In this document: in pieces, positions 9,269-19,858 of the stretch
Numbering within the stretch: the stretch's first letter is position 1
Layout: each line of letters opens with the position of its first letter
Origin: Pseudotabrizicola formosa
Lineage (GTDB): Bacteria; Pseudomonadota; Alphaproteobacteria; Rhodobacterales; Rhodobacteraceae
DNA: 64,000 nt
Direction: 5' to 3'
Assembly (NCBI RefSeq): GCF_002900965.1
Contig: NZ_PJOM01000002.1
Location: 124,001 to 188,000, forward strand
Notes under the pieces: generated by a model
Database searches by the model: none
What the model saw: only the letters and a program-made list of their open reading frames with translations
What the model was told of the DNA's origin: nothing
Position numbers and translations under genes: made by a program

Positions 9269-10024
9269 GTGACTGGATGGCTGATCATTAAATTTCTGAA
9301 GGCAAATATCGTGTATAACACTTGGCTTGATACTTACGCGCAGGACGGTTTCCCCAAAGTTGAAGGCTGGGTTGACGCCCGTCTTCTCCCGATCCTGAAA
9401 CTGCTGCATCAAACGCAGGCCGAAATGGCTGTCCAAGGTGGCGCGCTGGAAATCGGGGTGCACCACGGGCGGTTCTTCTTGCCGCTCAATGCCATGGTGG
9501 CACCGGGGGAGGCATCTTCCTTCGCGATTGACCTTTTTGAGGATCAGGCGCTGAACATCGACAGGAGCGGCCATGGCAGCAGCAGCAAATTTGCGGAAAG
9601 CCTGCGTCTGTATGACCGCCATGGCGGCGCAAATGTGCAAATCATCGCAGGGGATTCCACGCGTCTGCGACACGGCGATCTGGCCCGGTTCCGCGCCATT
9701 CCGCCAAAGGTTATCTCGATTGACGGGGGCCACACGGTCGAGCACACCCTCAGCGACCTGCAGTTTGCCGAAGCCATCCTTCACGACAAGGGCGCGGTGT
9801 TTCTGGACGACATTCTCAACGCCCATTGGATTGGGGTGTTCGAAGGCGCGGTGACCTACCTGCAGCGGCGCCCTACGCTTTGGCCCGTTTTCATCGGCTA
9901 CAACAAGCTGATCCTGGTGCCAATGTCTGTGCACGCCAGCTACCTGGCGTCGCTGCGCAAACATCTGCCCGGTGGCAAGATCATGGCCCTGTGCGGCTAT
10001 TCCCTGCTGGCCCCGGCGGCCTGA
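9269..10024 (+). CDS. Class I SAM-dependent methyltransferase
   Basis: The protein has up to 251 residues from GTG 9269; GTG 9311, in frame, is an equally possible start (237 residues). Motif I is [14 protein letters not shown], with an acidic strand AIDLFEDQ and [17 protein letters not shown] further on, the arrangement of the Methyltransf_24-type family linked to polysaccharide and cephalosporin hydroxylase-like proteins. It lies 26 bases upstream of gmd on the same strand. A likely role is O-methylation of a sugar in the polysaccharide, but the substrate is not shown by the sequence. Confidence 0.7.
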   Translation: MTGWLIIKFLKANIVYNTWLDTYAQDGFPKVEGWVDARLLPILKLLHQTQAEMAVQGGALEIGVHHGRFFLPLNAMVAPGEASSFAIDLFEDQALNIDRSGHGSSSKFAESLRLYDRHGGANVQIIAGDSTRLRHGDLARFRAIPPKVISIDGGHTVEHTLSDLQFAEAILHDKGAVFLDDILNAHWIGVFEGAVTYLQRRPTLWPVFIGYNKLILVPMSVHASYLASLRKHLPGGKIMALCGYSLLAPAA

Positions 10025-10050
10025 CCTGTAACCGAAGACGGGAACGATAC

Positions 10051-11175
10051 ATGACCAAACGCGCGCTCATTACCGGCATCACGGGTCAGGATGGCTCTTA
10101 TCTGGCCGAATTTCTGCTGGACAAGGGCTATGAGGTGCATGGCATCAAGCGGCGCGCGTCGCAGTTCAACACCCAGCGGATCGACCACATCTATCAGGAT
10201 CGGCATCTTGATAACGCGCGGCTGCGCCTGCATTATGGCGATCTGTCGGACACCTCGAACCTGACCCGCATTCTGGCGCAGGCGCAGCCGGATGAAGTGT
10301 ATAATCTGGGGGCGCAAAGCCATGTTGCGGTCAGCTTCGAGGCCCCCGAATACACCGCCGATGTCGATGCGACCGGCACCCTGCGCCTGCTGGAGGCGAT
10401 CCGCTTTCTGGGGCTGGATCAGAAGACACGCTTCTATCAGGCCTCAACCTCGGAGCTTTACGGGCTGGTGCAGGAAACCCCGCAGCGCGAGACTACGCCG
10501 TTCCACCCGCGCAGCCCCTATGCTGTGGCCAAGCTCTATGCCTATTGGATCACGGTGAACTATCGTGAGGCTTACGGCATGTTTGCCTGCAACGGCATAT
10601 TGTTCAACCATGAAAGTCCGCGCCGCGGCGAAACCTTCGTGACCCGCAAGATCACCCGGGGCCTCGCCAATATCGCGCAAGGGCTGGAGCACTGCCTGTA
10701 CATGGGCAATATCGACTCGCTGCGCGACTGGGGCCATGCCAGGGATTACGTCCGCATGCAGTGGATGATGTTGCAGCAAGACAGTGCCGAAGACTATGTG
10801 ATTGCGACCGGAAAACAGTACTCGGTCCGCGATTTCATCACCTGGACCGCGGCCGAGCTTGGCCTGCGGCTCAGCTTTCAGGGCGAAGGGGTGGATGAAA
10901 CCGCAACGGTGGTCGATGTGCAGGGCGACAAGGCCCCGGCGGTCCGCCCCGGCCAGGTGGTGCTGCGGATCGACCCCCGCTATTTCCGCCCGGCCGAAGT
11001 GGAAACCCTCTTGGGCGACCCAACAAAGGCCCGCGAAAAGCTGGGCTGGACGCCCGAGATCACCGCGCAGGAGATGTGTGCCGAAATGGTCGCGCATGAC
11101 CTGAATGCGGCCCGGCGGCACGCGCTGCTCAAAGCCCATGGCCATGATCTGCCGGTCAGCCGGGAAGACAGTTGA
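10051..11175 (+). CDS. gmd: GDP-mannose 4,6-dehydratase
   Basis: The enzyme dehydrates GDP-D-mannose to GDP-4-keto-6-deoxy-D-mannose, the first step toward GDP-L-fucose. ATG 10051 gives 374 residues, the usual length, and the protein opens with [19 protein letters not shown]. The catalytic features are present: [16 protein letters not shown], Tyr and Lys in [12 protein letters not shown], and the [18 protein letters not shown] segment. A longer upstream frame overlaps the methyltransferase gene and is not used. Together with manC and fcl it completes GDP-fucose synthesis within the window. Confidence 0.96.
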   Translation: MTKRALITGITGQDGSYLAEFLLDKGYEVHGIKRRASQFNTQRIDHIYQDRHLDNARLRLHYGDLSDTSNLTRILAQAQPDEVYNLGAQSHVAVSFEAPEYTADVDATGTLRLLEAIRFLGLDQKTRFYQASTSELYGLVQETPQRETTPFHPRSPYAVAKLYAYWITVNYREAYGMFACNGILFNHESPRRGETFVTRKITRGLANIAQGLEHCLYMGNIDSLRDWGHARDYVRMQWMMLQQDSAEDYVIATGKQYSVRDFITWTAAELGLRLSFQGEGVDETATVVDVQGDKAPAVRPGQVVLRIDPRYFRPAEVETLLGDPTKAREKLGWTPEITAQEMCAEMVAHDLNAARRHALLKAHGHDLPVSREDS

Positions 11176-11199
11176 CCGCAGGATGCGCACCCATTTCAG

Positions 11200-12120
11200 C
11201 TATGGATCGTAGCCAAGCTGCGCACAGAGCTGGATATAACGCGGGTCGCCGCGTTGTGCCTCGATCTGTGGCGGAACCGGACGGCGGGGGCGGGGGGCGA
11301 TGGTGTTGCCCGTCCGCCCACTGTCGCCGCTGATCTGAATGGCACCGATCAGATCAAGTGCCAAAGGGTCAAATGTCAGATCCAGATAGCGACAGATCCG
11401 TTCCAGCCCCGCTTGCGGATCTGCGACAAATTCTTCATAGCGCAGCATTGGCAGGCCGGCATGCCGGGTCAGAAAGGCGGTATAGCGCTCACTGTATTCG
11501 TCCAGTGTGAAGGGCGAAAAATCGTGCCACCAATGCGCATCAAGCGCGATGAAACTGTCCAGCGGGTGGCGCACGGTAACCAGAGCCTTGACCGTACAGC
11601 ATTGGGCCAGCATCTCATACACGGTCGGGCGCGTACTGTGGTCGATTGCCATGCAGAATTGCGAATGGGGATGGTCGCGCAGCACCAGCCGCTGGCCCCG
11701 CCTATCCAAAGCGGCCACGGTTGTCGCGATGGCAGACTGAAACGCTGCCACAATAACGCTCTGATCCACCCGCTCTTCGGCGCGGAGCAGGGCCAGCAGC
11801 ACATCGTTCGGCGCAAATTTCAAGTATTTCGGCCCCAGCTTGATCCGGCTCAGCGGATCAATCTCGCTCATCAGCACAGTGTTGGGCAGGGCTGCCACGC
11901 AGCGCGACAGCAAGGTGCCGCCGGTGCAGGCAAAATGGTGCAGACTGCGGATGGGGGCCGGCTCTGCAAATCCGTCACAGAGCGCCACGCATTGCGCCAA
12001 CAGGCTGGGCAGAGGCTCTGTCCCGCCCGCATGATCTGCCGTGCCGCGATACTCGGCCAGCAGATCTAGCGCGTCGTTCAGATCTGCGGCAAGCTTTCGG
12101 GTGCTGGGCGGGCGGGTCAT
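11200..12120 (-). CDS. Sulfotransferase-like protein
   Basis: The 306-residue protein carries HHFACTGGTLLSRCVAAL near residue 62, which resembles the phosphate-binding loop of sulfotransferases, and KALVTVRHPLDSFIALD near residue 184, which resembles their 3'-phosphate-binding motif. PMLRYEEFVADPQAGLERICRYLDL near residue 225 also fits this fold. Its ATG overlaps the stop of the upstream coiled-coil gene by 4 bases, so the two are translationally coupled. It would be the second sulfotransferase of this locus. The first loop is less canonical than in the gene at 8485, so sulfate transfer is likely but not certain. Confidence 0.65.
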   Translation of the reverse strand: MTRPPSTRKLAADLNDALDLLAEYRGTADHAGGTEPLPSLLAQCVALCDGFAEPAPIRSLHHFACTGGTLLSRCVAALPNTVLMSEIDPLSRIKLGPKYLKFAPNDVLLALLRAEERVDQSVIVAAFQSAIATTVAALDRRGQRLVLRDHPHSQFCMAIDHSTRPTVYEMLAQCCTVKALVTVRHPLDSFIALDAHWWHDFSPFTLDEYSERYTAFLTRHAGLPMLRYEEFVADPQAGLERICRYLDLTFDPLALDLIGAIQISGDSGRTGNTIAPRPRRPVPPQIEAQRGDPRYIQLCAQLGYDP

Positions 12121-13313
12121 CGCGCCGATCCCGGCCCGGTCTTGCGGCGCTTCTTGTCCTTTTGCGGAGCTTGCAAGGAGCCGGGGTGGACCTGCCCCAT
12201 ATCCTTGCCGATTGGCTCTGCCGGGGCCTCTGGCTGACCGATGTTCAGCGCGTGCAGATGCGCCGCCGCCTGTGCCAGTCTGGGGGTCAGATTGCGCAAC
12301 AGGTCTTCCTGACGCTGACGGTCCCGCGTGCTGTGCTCAAGTTGCGAGCGCAGATCACGCAGGTCCAGTGTCTGCATGGCCTGCAATCGCGCCGCAAGGG
12401 CCAGTTCTGCCAGACAATCATCGCGTTTCTTGATCGCCTCGGCTGCGGCGGTCTGCTGCAGCGCAAGGGTTTGGCGTAGGGAGTCCTGTTCGGCCCGCAG
12501 GGCGGCCAGGGACTGGTCCGCCGCATCCTTCGCCTCTTGCAGGGAGCGGGTCTGGGCCAGCAGCTGTGCCTCGCGAGCCTCTGCCTCGGTCTGCGCGCAG
12601 AGCAGCCGCGCCTCTGCCTCTGCCTGCGCCGCCCGCACCGTGGCCAGAGTTGCCGTCAGCGCTTTCACCTGCAGATCAAGCGCGGTGATTTGTCTGGCCT
12701 TCAGGTCGGGCCGAAAGCAGAGCATCGGCCAATCCGGATCGGTGTTGTCACAGGCGGTCAGGTCATAAGCCCGTTCCCGCAGCAAGTGCTCGAGATCAGC
12801 CCGCCCCTTGGCACCGTCGAAAAATGCCGCCTCGCCGCAGTGCAGGGTGATCTGGGTGATCCGGTCCGGTCCCAGAAAGTGCCAGAGCGCGTCCAGAATT
12901 TCGGCTTCCGCCCCCGGGCAGAGGACCTGCACGGCGACATCGCCCCCGGTCGGCAGCACCCGGGCCAGATCCTGTGGGCCCAGGCGCTGCACAGGCCTGC
13001 GCCCGGTCACCATCAGACCCGGCAGCAGGTCACGCAGGGCAGCCGTCGGGGCCGAAAGGCTGGCCAATCCGGGCATATTGTAGTGTATCACCTCAGAGTC
13101 GCCTGTCTCTGGGCCGGGAATTGCCGCGATATGGGTTACATCGACGGGCACCTGCGCTGTGCCGTCAGGGGGGGCTGGCGAAAACACCAGGCATCGCGCA
13201 AGCACAGGCCCCGCCACCGGGCCGGTTGCAGGGGGCACGCCACCAAGAGATATGATCAGCAGGGTAGATTCGGGCAGTGGGTGATCCTTGGCACTGTTCT
13301 GGTTTTCCGACAT
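12117..13313 (-). CDS. Hypothetical protein with long coiled coil
   Basis: ATG 13313 is chosen because a GGGGG stretch lies 5-9 bases upstream; a longer frame to 13382 has weak protein character. The product is 398 residues. Residues ~1-195 form an unrecognised globular domain. Residues ~205-340 are a dense Ala/Glu/Gln/Leu/Arg coiled coil, and the tail is basic (KDKKRRK). The stop overlaps the ATG of the sulfotransferase-like gene. The protein may serve as scaffold or chain-length factor for the polysaccharide machinery, but this is inference from its position between export and sugar-modifying genes. Confidence 0.6.
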   Translation of the reverse strand: MSENQNSAKDHPLPESTLLIISLGGVPPATGPVAGPVLARCLVFSPAPPDGTAQVPVDVTHIAAIPGPETGDSEVIHYNMPGLASLSAPTAALRDLLPGLMVTGRRPVQRLGPQDLARVLPTGGDVAVQVLCPGAEAEILDALWHFLGPDRITQITLHCGEAAFFDGAKGRADLEHLLRERAYDLTACDNTDPDWPMLCFRPDLKARQITALDLQVKALTATLATVRAAQAEAEARLLCAQTEAEAREAQLLAQTRSLQEAKDAADQSLAALRAEQDSLRQTLALQQTAAAEAIKKRDDCLAELALAARLQAMQTLDLRDLRSQLEHSTRDRQRQEDLLRNLTPRLAQAAAHLHALNIGQPEAPAEPIGKDMGQVHPGSLQAPQKDKKRRKTGPGSAR

Positions 13314-13412
13314 TGCACCCCCGACCATCATGCACGTTTCACACTCTCGACCCCGCAGTGGACCGCAGGGCAACCGGACCACCTTAGGCCTCGCGCGTGC
13401 CCGGGGCCGCGG

Positions 13413-14546
13413 TCAGTCTGAAGTCGCCACATTGCGCAACCCGAAGGCACTGCCGAACAGCCCCATGATCGACGTCGCGGCCACCATCGGCGATTCTGTT
13501 ACCAGAATGGTGTCCTTGGGATTGATCTCGAAGGCGCGTGCGGCGAACAGGCCCGCGGCACTGGTCAGGTCGATTGTGAACACCACCTGCGTCTTGCCCG
13601 GCCCCGATCCGTCCGCGCGCACATCCTTTGCCGCATAGTTGCGCAGCACGAGAATGCCCTTCGGGTCAGCCCGCGCATCGACCAGACCGCCGACCCGCGA
13701 CAAAGCCTCCATCGCGCTGACAGCCTCGCGGTCGAAATAGATCAACTCTTCCCGCCCGGTTGCCCCCATGGCGGTGAAATAGCGGCGGTCTTCCTCGACA
13801 AAGACCTTGTCACCGCCTGTCATCAGCACGTTTTTTGACCCGTCGGAAAACAGGGTTTCCGACCGGATCTCATAGGTCCGCCCATCCCGGATCAACCGGA
13901 CCAGCGGGTTGCGCAGGGTAGAGGAGATGCCGCCGGCCTGGGCAATCAGCGACAGGATCGTGGTGTTGCGGTCCATCAGCGGATAGGGCCCGGCACGGCC
14001 CACCCCGGTGACGACATCGACCGAGTTCAGACGGCCGACCTCGACCGTCAGCTGCACCTGTGCCGAGGGGACGGTGGGGGCAAGTGCGCTTTCAATCTCT
14101 TGCCGCACCTGAGACGGGGTTTTGCCGCGCACCAGGATGTCGCCGACATAGGGCACGAACAAGGTGCCTTCGGGGGACACCATCAGATTGGGCAGGCTTA
14201 CCGACCGCTCTCCCGCGGTGGCAATCAGCGAGTTGCTTTGCGGGTCCCAGATCACCAGCGAAATCCGGTCGCCGGGGGCGATCAGCGGGCTGTTCGCGCC
14301 TGACCCATTGGGAAGCCACTGATAAGACCCGGCCCAACCGGTACGGGGCCACTGTGCCACCTGATCGACCGAGGCTCGCGTCACCTCAACCACTTGAAAA
14401 TCGGCATTTACATTGGATTTGCCGCGCAACACCTCGCTTTGCAGCGCGGCCCCCCGGGGCGTGGAGCATCCGGACAGGGCGACCAGGGCCAGCAAAGCCA
14501 CAGCCAGCCGCAAAGCGGGGCTGGCCAGTGTCTGTTGCTCACGCAT
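13413..14546 (-). CDS. Polysaccharide export outer-membrane lipoprotein (Wza/KpsD family)
   Basis: ATG 14546 gives 377 residues with a lipoprotein signal: a hydrophobic run ending in LVALSGCST, where Cys is the lipidation site. The Poly_export domain follows (APGDRISLVIWDPQ), with repeated SLBB-type beta-grasp segments such as GVGRAGPYPLMDRNTTIL. It should form the outer-membrane channel through which the polysaccharide leaves the cell. The gene is on the minus strand upstream of the coiled-coil gene. A longer frame reaching 14660 is not used because the lipoprotein signal would then be internal. No Wzc-type co-polymerase is adjacent. Confidence 0.88.
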   Translation of the reverse strand: MREQQTLASPALRLAVALLALVALSGCSTPRGAALQSEVLRGKSNVNADFQVVEVTRASVDQVAQWPRTGWAGSYQWLPNGSGANSPLIAPGDRISLVIWDPQSNSLIATAGERSVSLPNLMVSPEGTLFVPYVGDILVRGKTPSQVRQEIESALAPTVPSAQVQLTVEVGRLNSVDVVTGVGRAGPYPLMDRNTTILSLIAQAGGISSTLRNPLVRLIRDGRTYEIRSETLFSDGSKNVLMTGGDKVFVEEDRRYFTAMGATGREELIYFDREAVSAMEALSRVGGLVDARADPKGILVLRNYAAKDVRADGSGPGKTQVVFTIDLTSAAGLFAARAFEINPKDTILVTESPMVAATSIMGLFGSAFGLRNVATSD

Positions 14547-14744
14547 TCCTGTCACTTCCCAAGAACCATCTTCCTGTTGTCCTGACGGACCGAACAGCAA
14601 GATCACCCCCTGTTCACCGGCGTTTTGCGATGGGACACCCCAAGCTGACGCCGCACCCACACCAGACTGCGTGCAACATAATGGTTAATAAATCGTTTCT
14701 ATGACCCTGCCAAACCCAGCCGGTACGCGCGAACTGCGACGGGT

Positions 14745-15623
14745 TCAGCCTTGCTGCGCAACCGTCAGCAGGTACTTGCCATAGTCGTTTTTGCGGAAGA
14801 CACCGGCCCGCCGCATCAGATCATCCGCTGTGATCCATCCCAGAACATAGGCGATTTCGTCGGGACAGCCGACTTGCAGGCCTTGCCGCCCGGTCAGGGT
14901 CCGCACGAAATTTCCGGCGTCCAGCAGGCTTTCATGGGTTCCGGTGTCCAGCCAGGCATAGCCGCGGCCCATCTGCTCGACCTGCAGACTGCCTTCGGAC
15001 AGATAGGCGGCCAACAGATCCACGATCTCCAGCTCGCCGCGCGGTGAGGGCTTGATCTGGCTGGCGAATTTGGGCGCACGGCCATCGAGGAAATAGAGCC
15101 CCGTCACGGCGTAATTTGACGGCGGCACAGGCGGCTTTTCAATGATCTCCTTCACGGTGCCGTTGCCGTCAAAGGCCACCACGCCATAGCGTTCCGGGTC
15201 GGTGACACGGTAGCCAAAGACGGTGCCGCCGGTCTCGCGGCTGTCTGCGGCTTTCAGAAGCTCTGGCAGGCCATGACCAAAGAAGATGTTGTCGCCCAGC
15301 ACCATGGCCGAGGGTGCGCCATCCAGAAACGCCTCTGTCAGCAGATAGGCCTGCGCCAGACCGTCAGGCGTGGGCTGGACGATCCATTCAAACCGCAGGC
15401 CCCATTGCGACCCGTCACCCATGAGGCGTTTGAACTGCTCCTGATCTTCCGGCGTGGTCACAATCGCAATCTCGCGGATGCCTGCCAGCATCAGCGTCGA
15501 CAGCGGGTAATAGATCATCGGCTTGTCATAGACCGGCAACAGCTGCTTGGAGACGCCCATGGTGATGGGCCAAAGCCGCGTGCCCGAGCCGCCTGCCAGA
15601 ATGATTCCCTTGCGTTGTGTCAT
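14745..15623 (-). CDS. rfbA: Glucose-1-phosphate thymidylyltransferase
   Basis: The enzyme makes dTDP-glucose from glucose-1-phosphate and dTTP, the first step of dTDP-L-rhamnose synthesis. The 292-residue length is standard. The N-terminus carries IILAGGSGTRLWPITMGVSK, and AMVLGDNIFFGHG holds the metal-binding Asp. It is the last gene of the minus-strand rfbCBDA operon; its ATG overlaps the rfbD stop by 4 bases. Confidence 0.96.
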   Translation of the reverse strand: MTQRKGIILAGGSGTRLWPITMGVSKQLLPVYDKPMIYYPLSTLMLAGIREIAIVTTPEDQEQFKRLMGDGSQWGLRFEWIVQPTPDGLAQAYLLTEAFLDGAPSAMVLGDNIFFGHGLPELLKAADSRETGGTVFGYRVTDPERYGVVAFDGNGTVKEIIEKPPVPPSNYAVTGLYFLDGRAPKFASQIKPSPRGELEIVDLLAAYLSEGSLQVEQMGRGYAWLDTGTHESLLDAGNFVRTLTGRQGLQVGCPDEIAYVLGWITADDLMRRAGVFRKNDYGKYLLTVAQQG

Positions 15624-16474
15624 GCCATAACCTTCAAATCTGTAAGAACATCGCGCAGCCCTGCCTGCCAGTCCGGCCGGGCGATTCCAAACGCGGTAAG
15701 GGTGGTGGTGCAGTCCATCCGCGAATTGAGCGGTCGCCGCGCCGGGGTCGGATAATCTGCGGTGGCAATGTCCACCACGTCCACCTTGCGCCCGGACAGG
15801 GCAAAGATCGTCCGGGCAAATTCAGCCCATGTCGTGTCGGGCGCGCCGGAAAAATGATAACTGCCTGACAGGGCAGGGTCTTCGCGCAGCCGTTGCGCCA
15901 TGATCAGGCAGGCCTGTGCAATGGCCGCTGCCGGGGTCGGGCCGCCAACCTGATCGCCCACCACCGTCAGCCGGTCGCGGGTTTCTGACAGGCGCAGCAT
16001 GGTCTTTACGAAATTCGCACCATCGGCGGAAAAGACCCAGGACGTGCGCAAGATGCCATGCACGGCCCCGGTTGCGCGCAACAGCGCCTCTCCTTCCGCC
16101 TTGGAGCGCCCATAGGCCCCCAGCGGGGCCAGCGGGTCGGTCGGATGGAACGGAGCGGTGCCTGCTCCGTCGAACACGTAATCGGTCGAGATATGCACCA
16201 GCGGAATTGCCAGCTCTGCACAGGCCCGTCCCAAGGCCTCGGGGGCCAGGGCATTGACCGCATGCGCCACGGCTTCTTCGGTTTCGGCCTTGTCCACCGC
16301 CGTATAGGCGGCGGCGTTGATCACGGCTTCCGGACTAACCTGCGCAATCGCTGCGGCGCAGGCGGCAGGATCGGTCAGGTCGGCGCGGTCGCGGCCCAGA
16401 AAGGTGGCCTCCGGCACCAGCCGTGCCAAGGCGTGCGCCACCTGTCCGCTTTGCCCGAAGACCAGCAGCTTCAT
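15620..16474 (-). CDS. rfbD: dTDP-4-dehydrorhamnose reductase
   Basis: The enzyme carries out the final NADPH-dependent step to dTDP-L-rhamnose. ATG 16474 overlaps the rfbB stop (ATGA) and gives 284 residues beginning [16 protein letters not shown]; the frame upstream of this lies inside rfbB. Recognisable family segments are [25 protein letters not shown] and the Tyr-x3-Lys in [11 protein letters not shown]. The start choice restores the usual family length. Confidence 0.94.
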   Translation of the reverse strand: MKLLVFGQSGQVAHALARLVPEATFLGRDRADLTDPAACAAAIAQVSPEAVINAAAYTAVDKAETEEAVAHAVNALAPEALGRACAELAIPLVHISTDYVFDGAGTAPFHPTDPLAPLGAYGRSKAEGEALLRATGAVHGILRTSWVFSADGANFVKTMLRLSETRDRLTVVGDQVGGPTPAAAIAQACLIMAQRLREDPALSGSYHFSGAPDTTWAEFARTIFALSGRKVDVVDIATADYPTPARRPLNSRMDCTTTLTAFGIARPDWQAGLRDVLTDLKVMA

Positions 16475-17511
16475 GGTGCTGTCCCCAGCCGCTGCCCCAC
16501 GCCCTGCCGGTCCAGCAACGGGCGCCACCAGCTTTCATTGTCCAGATACCAGCGCACCGTGCGGCGCAGCCCTTCCTCGACCGTGACCGATGGCCGCCAG
16601 CCCAGTTCTTCGCGCATCCGGCTGGGATCGATGGCATAGCGGGCGTCATGGCCGGGACGGTCGATCACAAAGCTGATCAGACGGTCATGCGGGGCACCCG
16701 CCGGGCGCATCTCATCGAGCAATTCGCAGATCGTGCGCACCAGATCGATGTTGCGCCGCTCATTCTCGCCGCCGATGGCATAGCTGCGCCCCGGTACGCC
16801 TTTTTCCAGCGCGATCAGCAGGGCGGTCGCATGGTCTTCGACATAAAGCCAGTCGCGCACATTTTCGCCCTTGCCATACACCGGGATCGGGCGGCCATGC
16901 AGCGCGTTCAGGATGACCACCGGGATCAGCTTTTCGGGGAAGTGGAAGGGGCCGTAATTGTTGGAACAATTGGTCAGCACCACCGGCAGTCCATAGGTTT
17001 CATGCCAGGCGCGCACCAGATGGTCACTTGCCGCCTTCGAGGCCGAATAGGGGCTGCGCGGGTCGTAAGGCGTGGTCTCGTCAAACTGGCCGGTGGGACC
17101 AAGGCTGCCGAAGACTTCATCGGTGGAAATATGGTGAAAGCGGAATGTATCCGGCCGGCCAGCCGCCTGCCAATGCGCGCGCGCCGCCTCCAGCATGTTG
17201 AAGGTGCCGGTGATATTGGTATCTATGAAATCGCCCGGCCCGTCGATCGAGCGGTCGACATGGCTTTCCGCCGCCAGATGCATCACGGCATCGGGTTTAT
17301 GAGTGCTGAAAATCCGGTTCAGGGCGGCACGGTCGCGGATATCGGCCTGCTCGAACTGATACAGGGGCGAATTGCCGACCGAAGCCACATTGGCCAGATT
17401 GGCGGCATAGGTCAGCGCATCCAGATTGACCACATGATGCCCCAGCGCTACCGCCTGCCGCACCACGGCCGATCCGATGAACCCCGCGCCGCCGGTGATC
17501 AGAATTTTCAT
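16471..17511 (-). CDS. rfbB: dTDP-glucose 4,6-dehydratase
   Basis: The enzyme converts dTDP-glucose to dTDP-4-keto-6-deoxyglucose. It has 346 residues with the Rossmann motif [15 protein letters not shown], the catalytic segment [11 protein letters not shown], Tyr-x3-Lys in [14 protein letters not shown], and [17 protein letters not shown]. It lies between rfbC and rfbD with 4-base overlaps at both ends. Confidence 0.96.
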   Translation of the reverse strand: MKILITGGAGFIGSAVVRQAVALGHHVVNLDALTYAANLANVASVGNSPLYQFEQADIRDRAALNRIFSTHKPDAVMHLAAESHVDRSIDGPGDFIDTNITGTFNMLEAARAHWQAAGRPDTFRFHHISTDEVFGSLGPTGQFDETTPYDPRSPYSASKAASDHLVRAWHETYGLPVVLTNCSNNYGPFHFPEKLIPVVILNALHGRPIPVYGKGENVRDWLYVEDHATALLIALEKGVPGRSYAIGGENERRNIDLVRTICELLDEMRPAGAPHDRLISFVIDRPGHDARYAIDPSRMREELGWRPSVTVEEGLRRTVRWYLDNESWWRPLLDRQGVGQRLGTAP

Positions 17512-18074
17512 GCGTATGTTCCCGTCACAAAAGGCGTTTCAAAACCGGCAAAGGGTGGCGCGGCACGATCCTTGTCGGACAGGATCGGCTGGGCCACCGG
17601 CAAAGGCCAGTCGATGCCACAACTGTCCCATCGCACTGCCCCATCACAGTCTGGCGCGTAGACATCGGTGCATTTGTACTGCACCTCGGTATCGGCCAGC
17701 AAAGTGACAAAGCCGTGCAAAAAGCCCTTTGGCACCAGAAGCTGATGGCCGTTGTCGGCGGTCAGTTCCGCGCCGGTCCACTGGCCATAGGTCGCTGAAC
17801 CCTGCCGCACATCGACCGCCACATCAAAGATCGCACCGCGCGTGCAGCGGACCAGTTTGTCCTGCGCCCGGGGCGGTTTCTGGAAATGCAGGCCGCGCAA
17901 GGTGCCCGGTTCGGCGGAAAAGGAATGGTTGTCCTGCACAAAGGCAAGGTCCAATCCGGCCGCCGCCATCCGTTCGGCATTCCAGCTTTCCGTGAACCAG
18001 CCACGGGCATCGCCAAAGCGCCGGGGTGTCAGCAGCATGACCCCTGGCAAAGAGGTGGGTTTGACATCAAGCAT
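17508..18074 (-). CDS. rfbC: dTDP-4-dehydrorhamnose 3,5-epimerase
   Basis: This cupin-fold epimerase acts between RfbB and RfbD. The 188-residue protein carries the family motifs [24 protein letters not shown] and [11 protein letters not shown] with the catalytic His, and [11 protein letters not shown]. It is the first gene of the rfbCBDA operon, whose promoter should lie in the 282-base gap upstream (18075-18356). Confidence 0.95.
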   Translation of the reverse strand: MLDVKPTSLPGVMLLTPRRFGDARGWFTESWNAERMAAAGLDLAFVQDNHSFSAEPGTLRGLHFQKPPRAQDKLVRCTRGAIFDVAVDVRQGSATYGQWTGAELTADNGHQLLVPKGFLHGFVTLLADTEVQYKCTDVYAPDCDGAVRWDSCGIDWPLPVAQPILSDKDRAAPPFAGFETPFVTGTYA

Positions 18075-18356
18075 GATCGGTAATGCCTCGGTTTTTCAGC
18101 GCCGCAGGTCCCGGAATGCGGGCGGCAGCGCGGTTGCAGGTCTGGCGGGGGCAAGGCCGTTCACGCCCGGTATAAACATGGTCACTCATTGTGTGGGTCA
18201 CTCTACCTGATCAGACGTCGAAATCGTGAATATTTGGCGAAACTATGCTGAAAATGCGGTGGATTGTCACTTTGGCACCAGATCTGATGAAAAAAGATAC
18301 AGGCGGGGGCGTCAGGGCAGGCAGAGCCGGAAGGTCGGCCCGGTGCGGGCCGCCCG

Positions 18357-19742
18357 TCACCCCAGCCGCCGCCCCCAAAGATCATAGTCCCCGGCCTCAT
18401 CCACCGTGACCGGCACGATGTCACCGGGGGTGAGACCTTCAAAGCCTTCGTCGATGAACAGGTTGCCGTCGATTTCCGGGGCATCGGCCATGGTGCGGCA
18501 GGTGGCGCCATCGGCATCGACCGTATCGACGATCACCTGCAGGGTACGGCCCACCTTTGCGGCCAGCTTGGCCTCGGAAATGCCTTGCGCCTTTTCCATG
18601 AACCGGTCCCAGCGGTCCTGCTTTTCTTCGGCAGGCACGTGGCCCGGCAGATCATTGCTGCGCGCACCCGCGACGTTTTCGTATTGAAAACAGCCCACCC
18701 GGTCCAGTTGCGCCTCGTCCAGCCAGTCGAGCAGGGTCTGGAATTCGGCCTCGGTTTCGCCGGGATAGCCGACGATGAAGGTGGAGCGCAGGGTGATATC
18801 CGGGCAGGCCGCGCGCCAGGCGGCGATTTCGTCCAGCGTCCTGGCGGCCGCTGCGGGCCGTGCCATGCGGCGCAGCACGTCCGGATGGGCGTGCTGGAAC
18901 GGGATGTCGAGATAGGGCAAGATCAGCCCTTCGGCCATCAGCGGGATCAGGTCGCGCACATGCGGGTAGGGGTAGACGTAATGCAGCCGCACCCAGGCCC
19001 CCAGCTTGCCCATCTCGCGCGCAAGGTCGGTGATATGCGCCCGCACCTCGCCACCCTTCCAGGGCGACAGATCATGCTTGCGGTCCACCCCATAGGCAGA
19101 GGTGTCCTGGCTGATCACCAAGAGCTCGCGCACCCCGGCCTCAACAAGCTTTTCCGCCTCTCGCAGCACGGCATGGGCCGGGCGGCTGACCAGACGGCCG
19201 CGCATGTCGGGGATGATGCAGAACTTGCACTTGTGGTTGCAACCTTCTGAAATCTTGAGATAACTATAGTGGCGCGGCGTCAGGCTGACGTTGCGGGCAG
19301 GCAGCAGGTCAATGAACGGATCGGGCGCGGGGGGGACCGCAGAATGCACCGCGTCCAGCACCGCCTCATACTGATGCGGGCCGGTCACGGCGAGAACCTT
19401 CGGATGCGCGCCGGTGATGTATTCAGGCTCCGCGCCCAGACACCCCGTAACGATCACCCGGCCATTTTCTGCGAGGGCCTCACCGATGGCATCCAGGCTT
19501 TCGGCCTTGGCGCTGTCCAGAAAGCCGCAGGTGTTGACGATCACCGCATCCGCACCCTTGTAGTCGGGGCTGATCGCATAGCCTTCGGCGCGCAGCCGGG
19601 TCAGGATGCGTTCGGAATCGACCAGCGCCTTGGGGCAGCCAAGGCTGACCATGCCGATGGTGGGCTGGCCGGGGCGGGGGGCCTCGGTGAAGGTGGCCCT
19701 TGGGGCCAGATCGGGGCGAAGATTGGGCGGGTTGTGCGACAT
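18357..19742 (-). CDS. rimO: Ribosomal protein S12 methylthiotransferase
   Basis: This radical-SAM enzyme adds a methylthio group to the conserved Asp of ribosomal protein S12. ATG 19742 yields 461 residues starting MSHNPPNL; a longer frame extends upstream but has no coding character. The N-terminal MTTase domain holds the first cluster Cys residues ([14 protein letters not shown] and [10 protein letters not shown]). The radical-SAM motif CNHKCKFC follows, and a C-terminal TRAM domain binds RNA. The gene appears monocistronic. Confidence 0.95.
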   Translation of the reverse strand: MSHNPPNLRPDLAPRATFTEAPRPGQPTIGMVSLGCPKALVDSERILTRLRAEGYAISPDYKGADAVIVNTCGFLDSAKAESLDAIGEALAENGRVIVTGCLGAEPEYITGAHPKVLAVTGPHQYEAVLDAVHSAVPPAPDPFIDLLPARNVSLTPRHYSYLKISEGCNHKCKFCIIPDMRGRLVSRPAHAVLREAEKLVEAGVRELLVISQDTSAYGVDRKHDLSPWKGGEVRAHITDLAREMGKLGAWVRLHYVYPYPHVRDLIPLMAEGLILPYLDIPFQHAHPDVLRRMARPAAAARTLDEIAAWRAACPDITLRSTFIVGYPGETEAEFQTLLDWLDEAQLDRVGCFQYENVAGARSNDLPGHVPAEEKQDRWDRFMEKAQGISEAKLAAKVGRTLQVIVDTVDADGATCRTMADAPEIDGNLFIDEGFEGLTPGDIVPVTVDEAGDYDLWGRRLG

Positions 19743-19858
19743 GGCGCGGTCTATACCCCGGTTTTGCGCAGGCGGATAGGGGGGTAAGACCCGCCTCGGG
19801 CACCTCCCACCCGCCCACCCCGGTGCCCTCGGCGGGTCTTTGGCAAAGGGGCAAGCCG

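Noticed and set aside
9826-10050. N-terminal extension of gmd
   Set aside because: The added residues overlap the methyltransferase gene, while ATG 10051 starts exactly at the conserved Rossmann segment.
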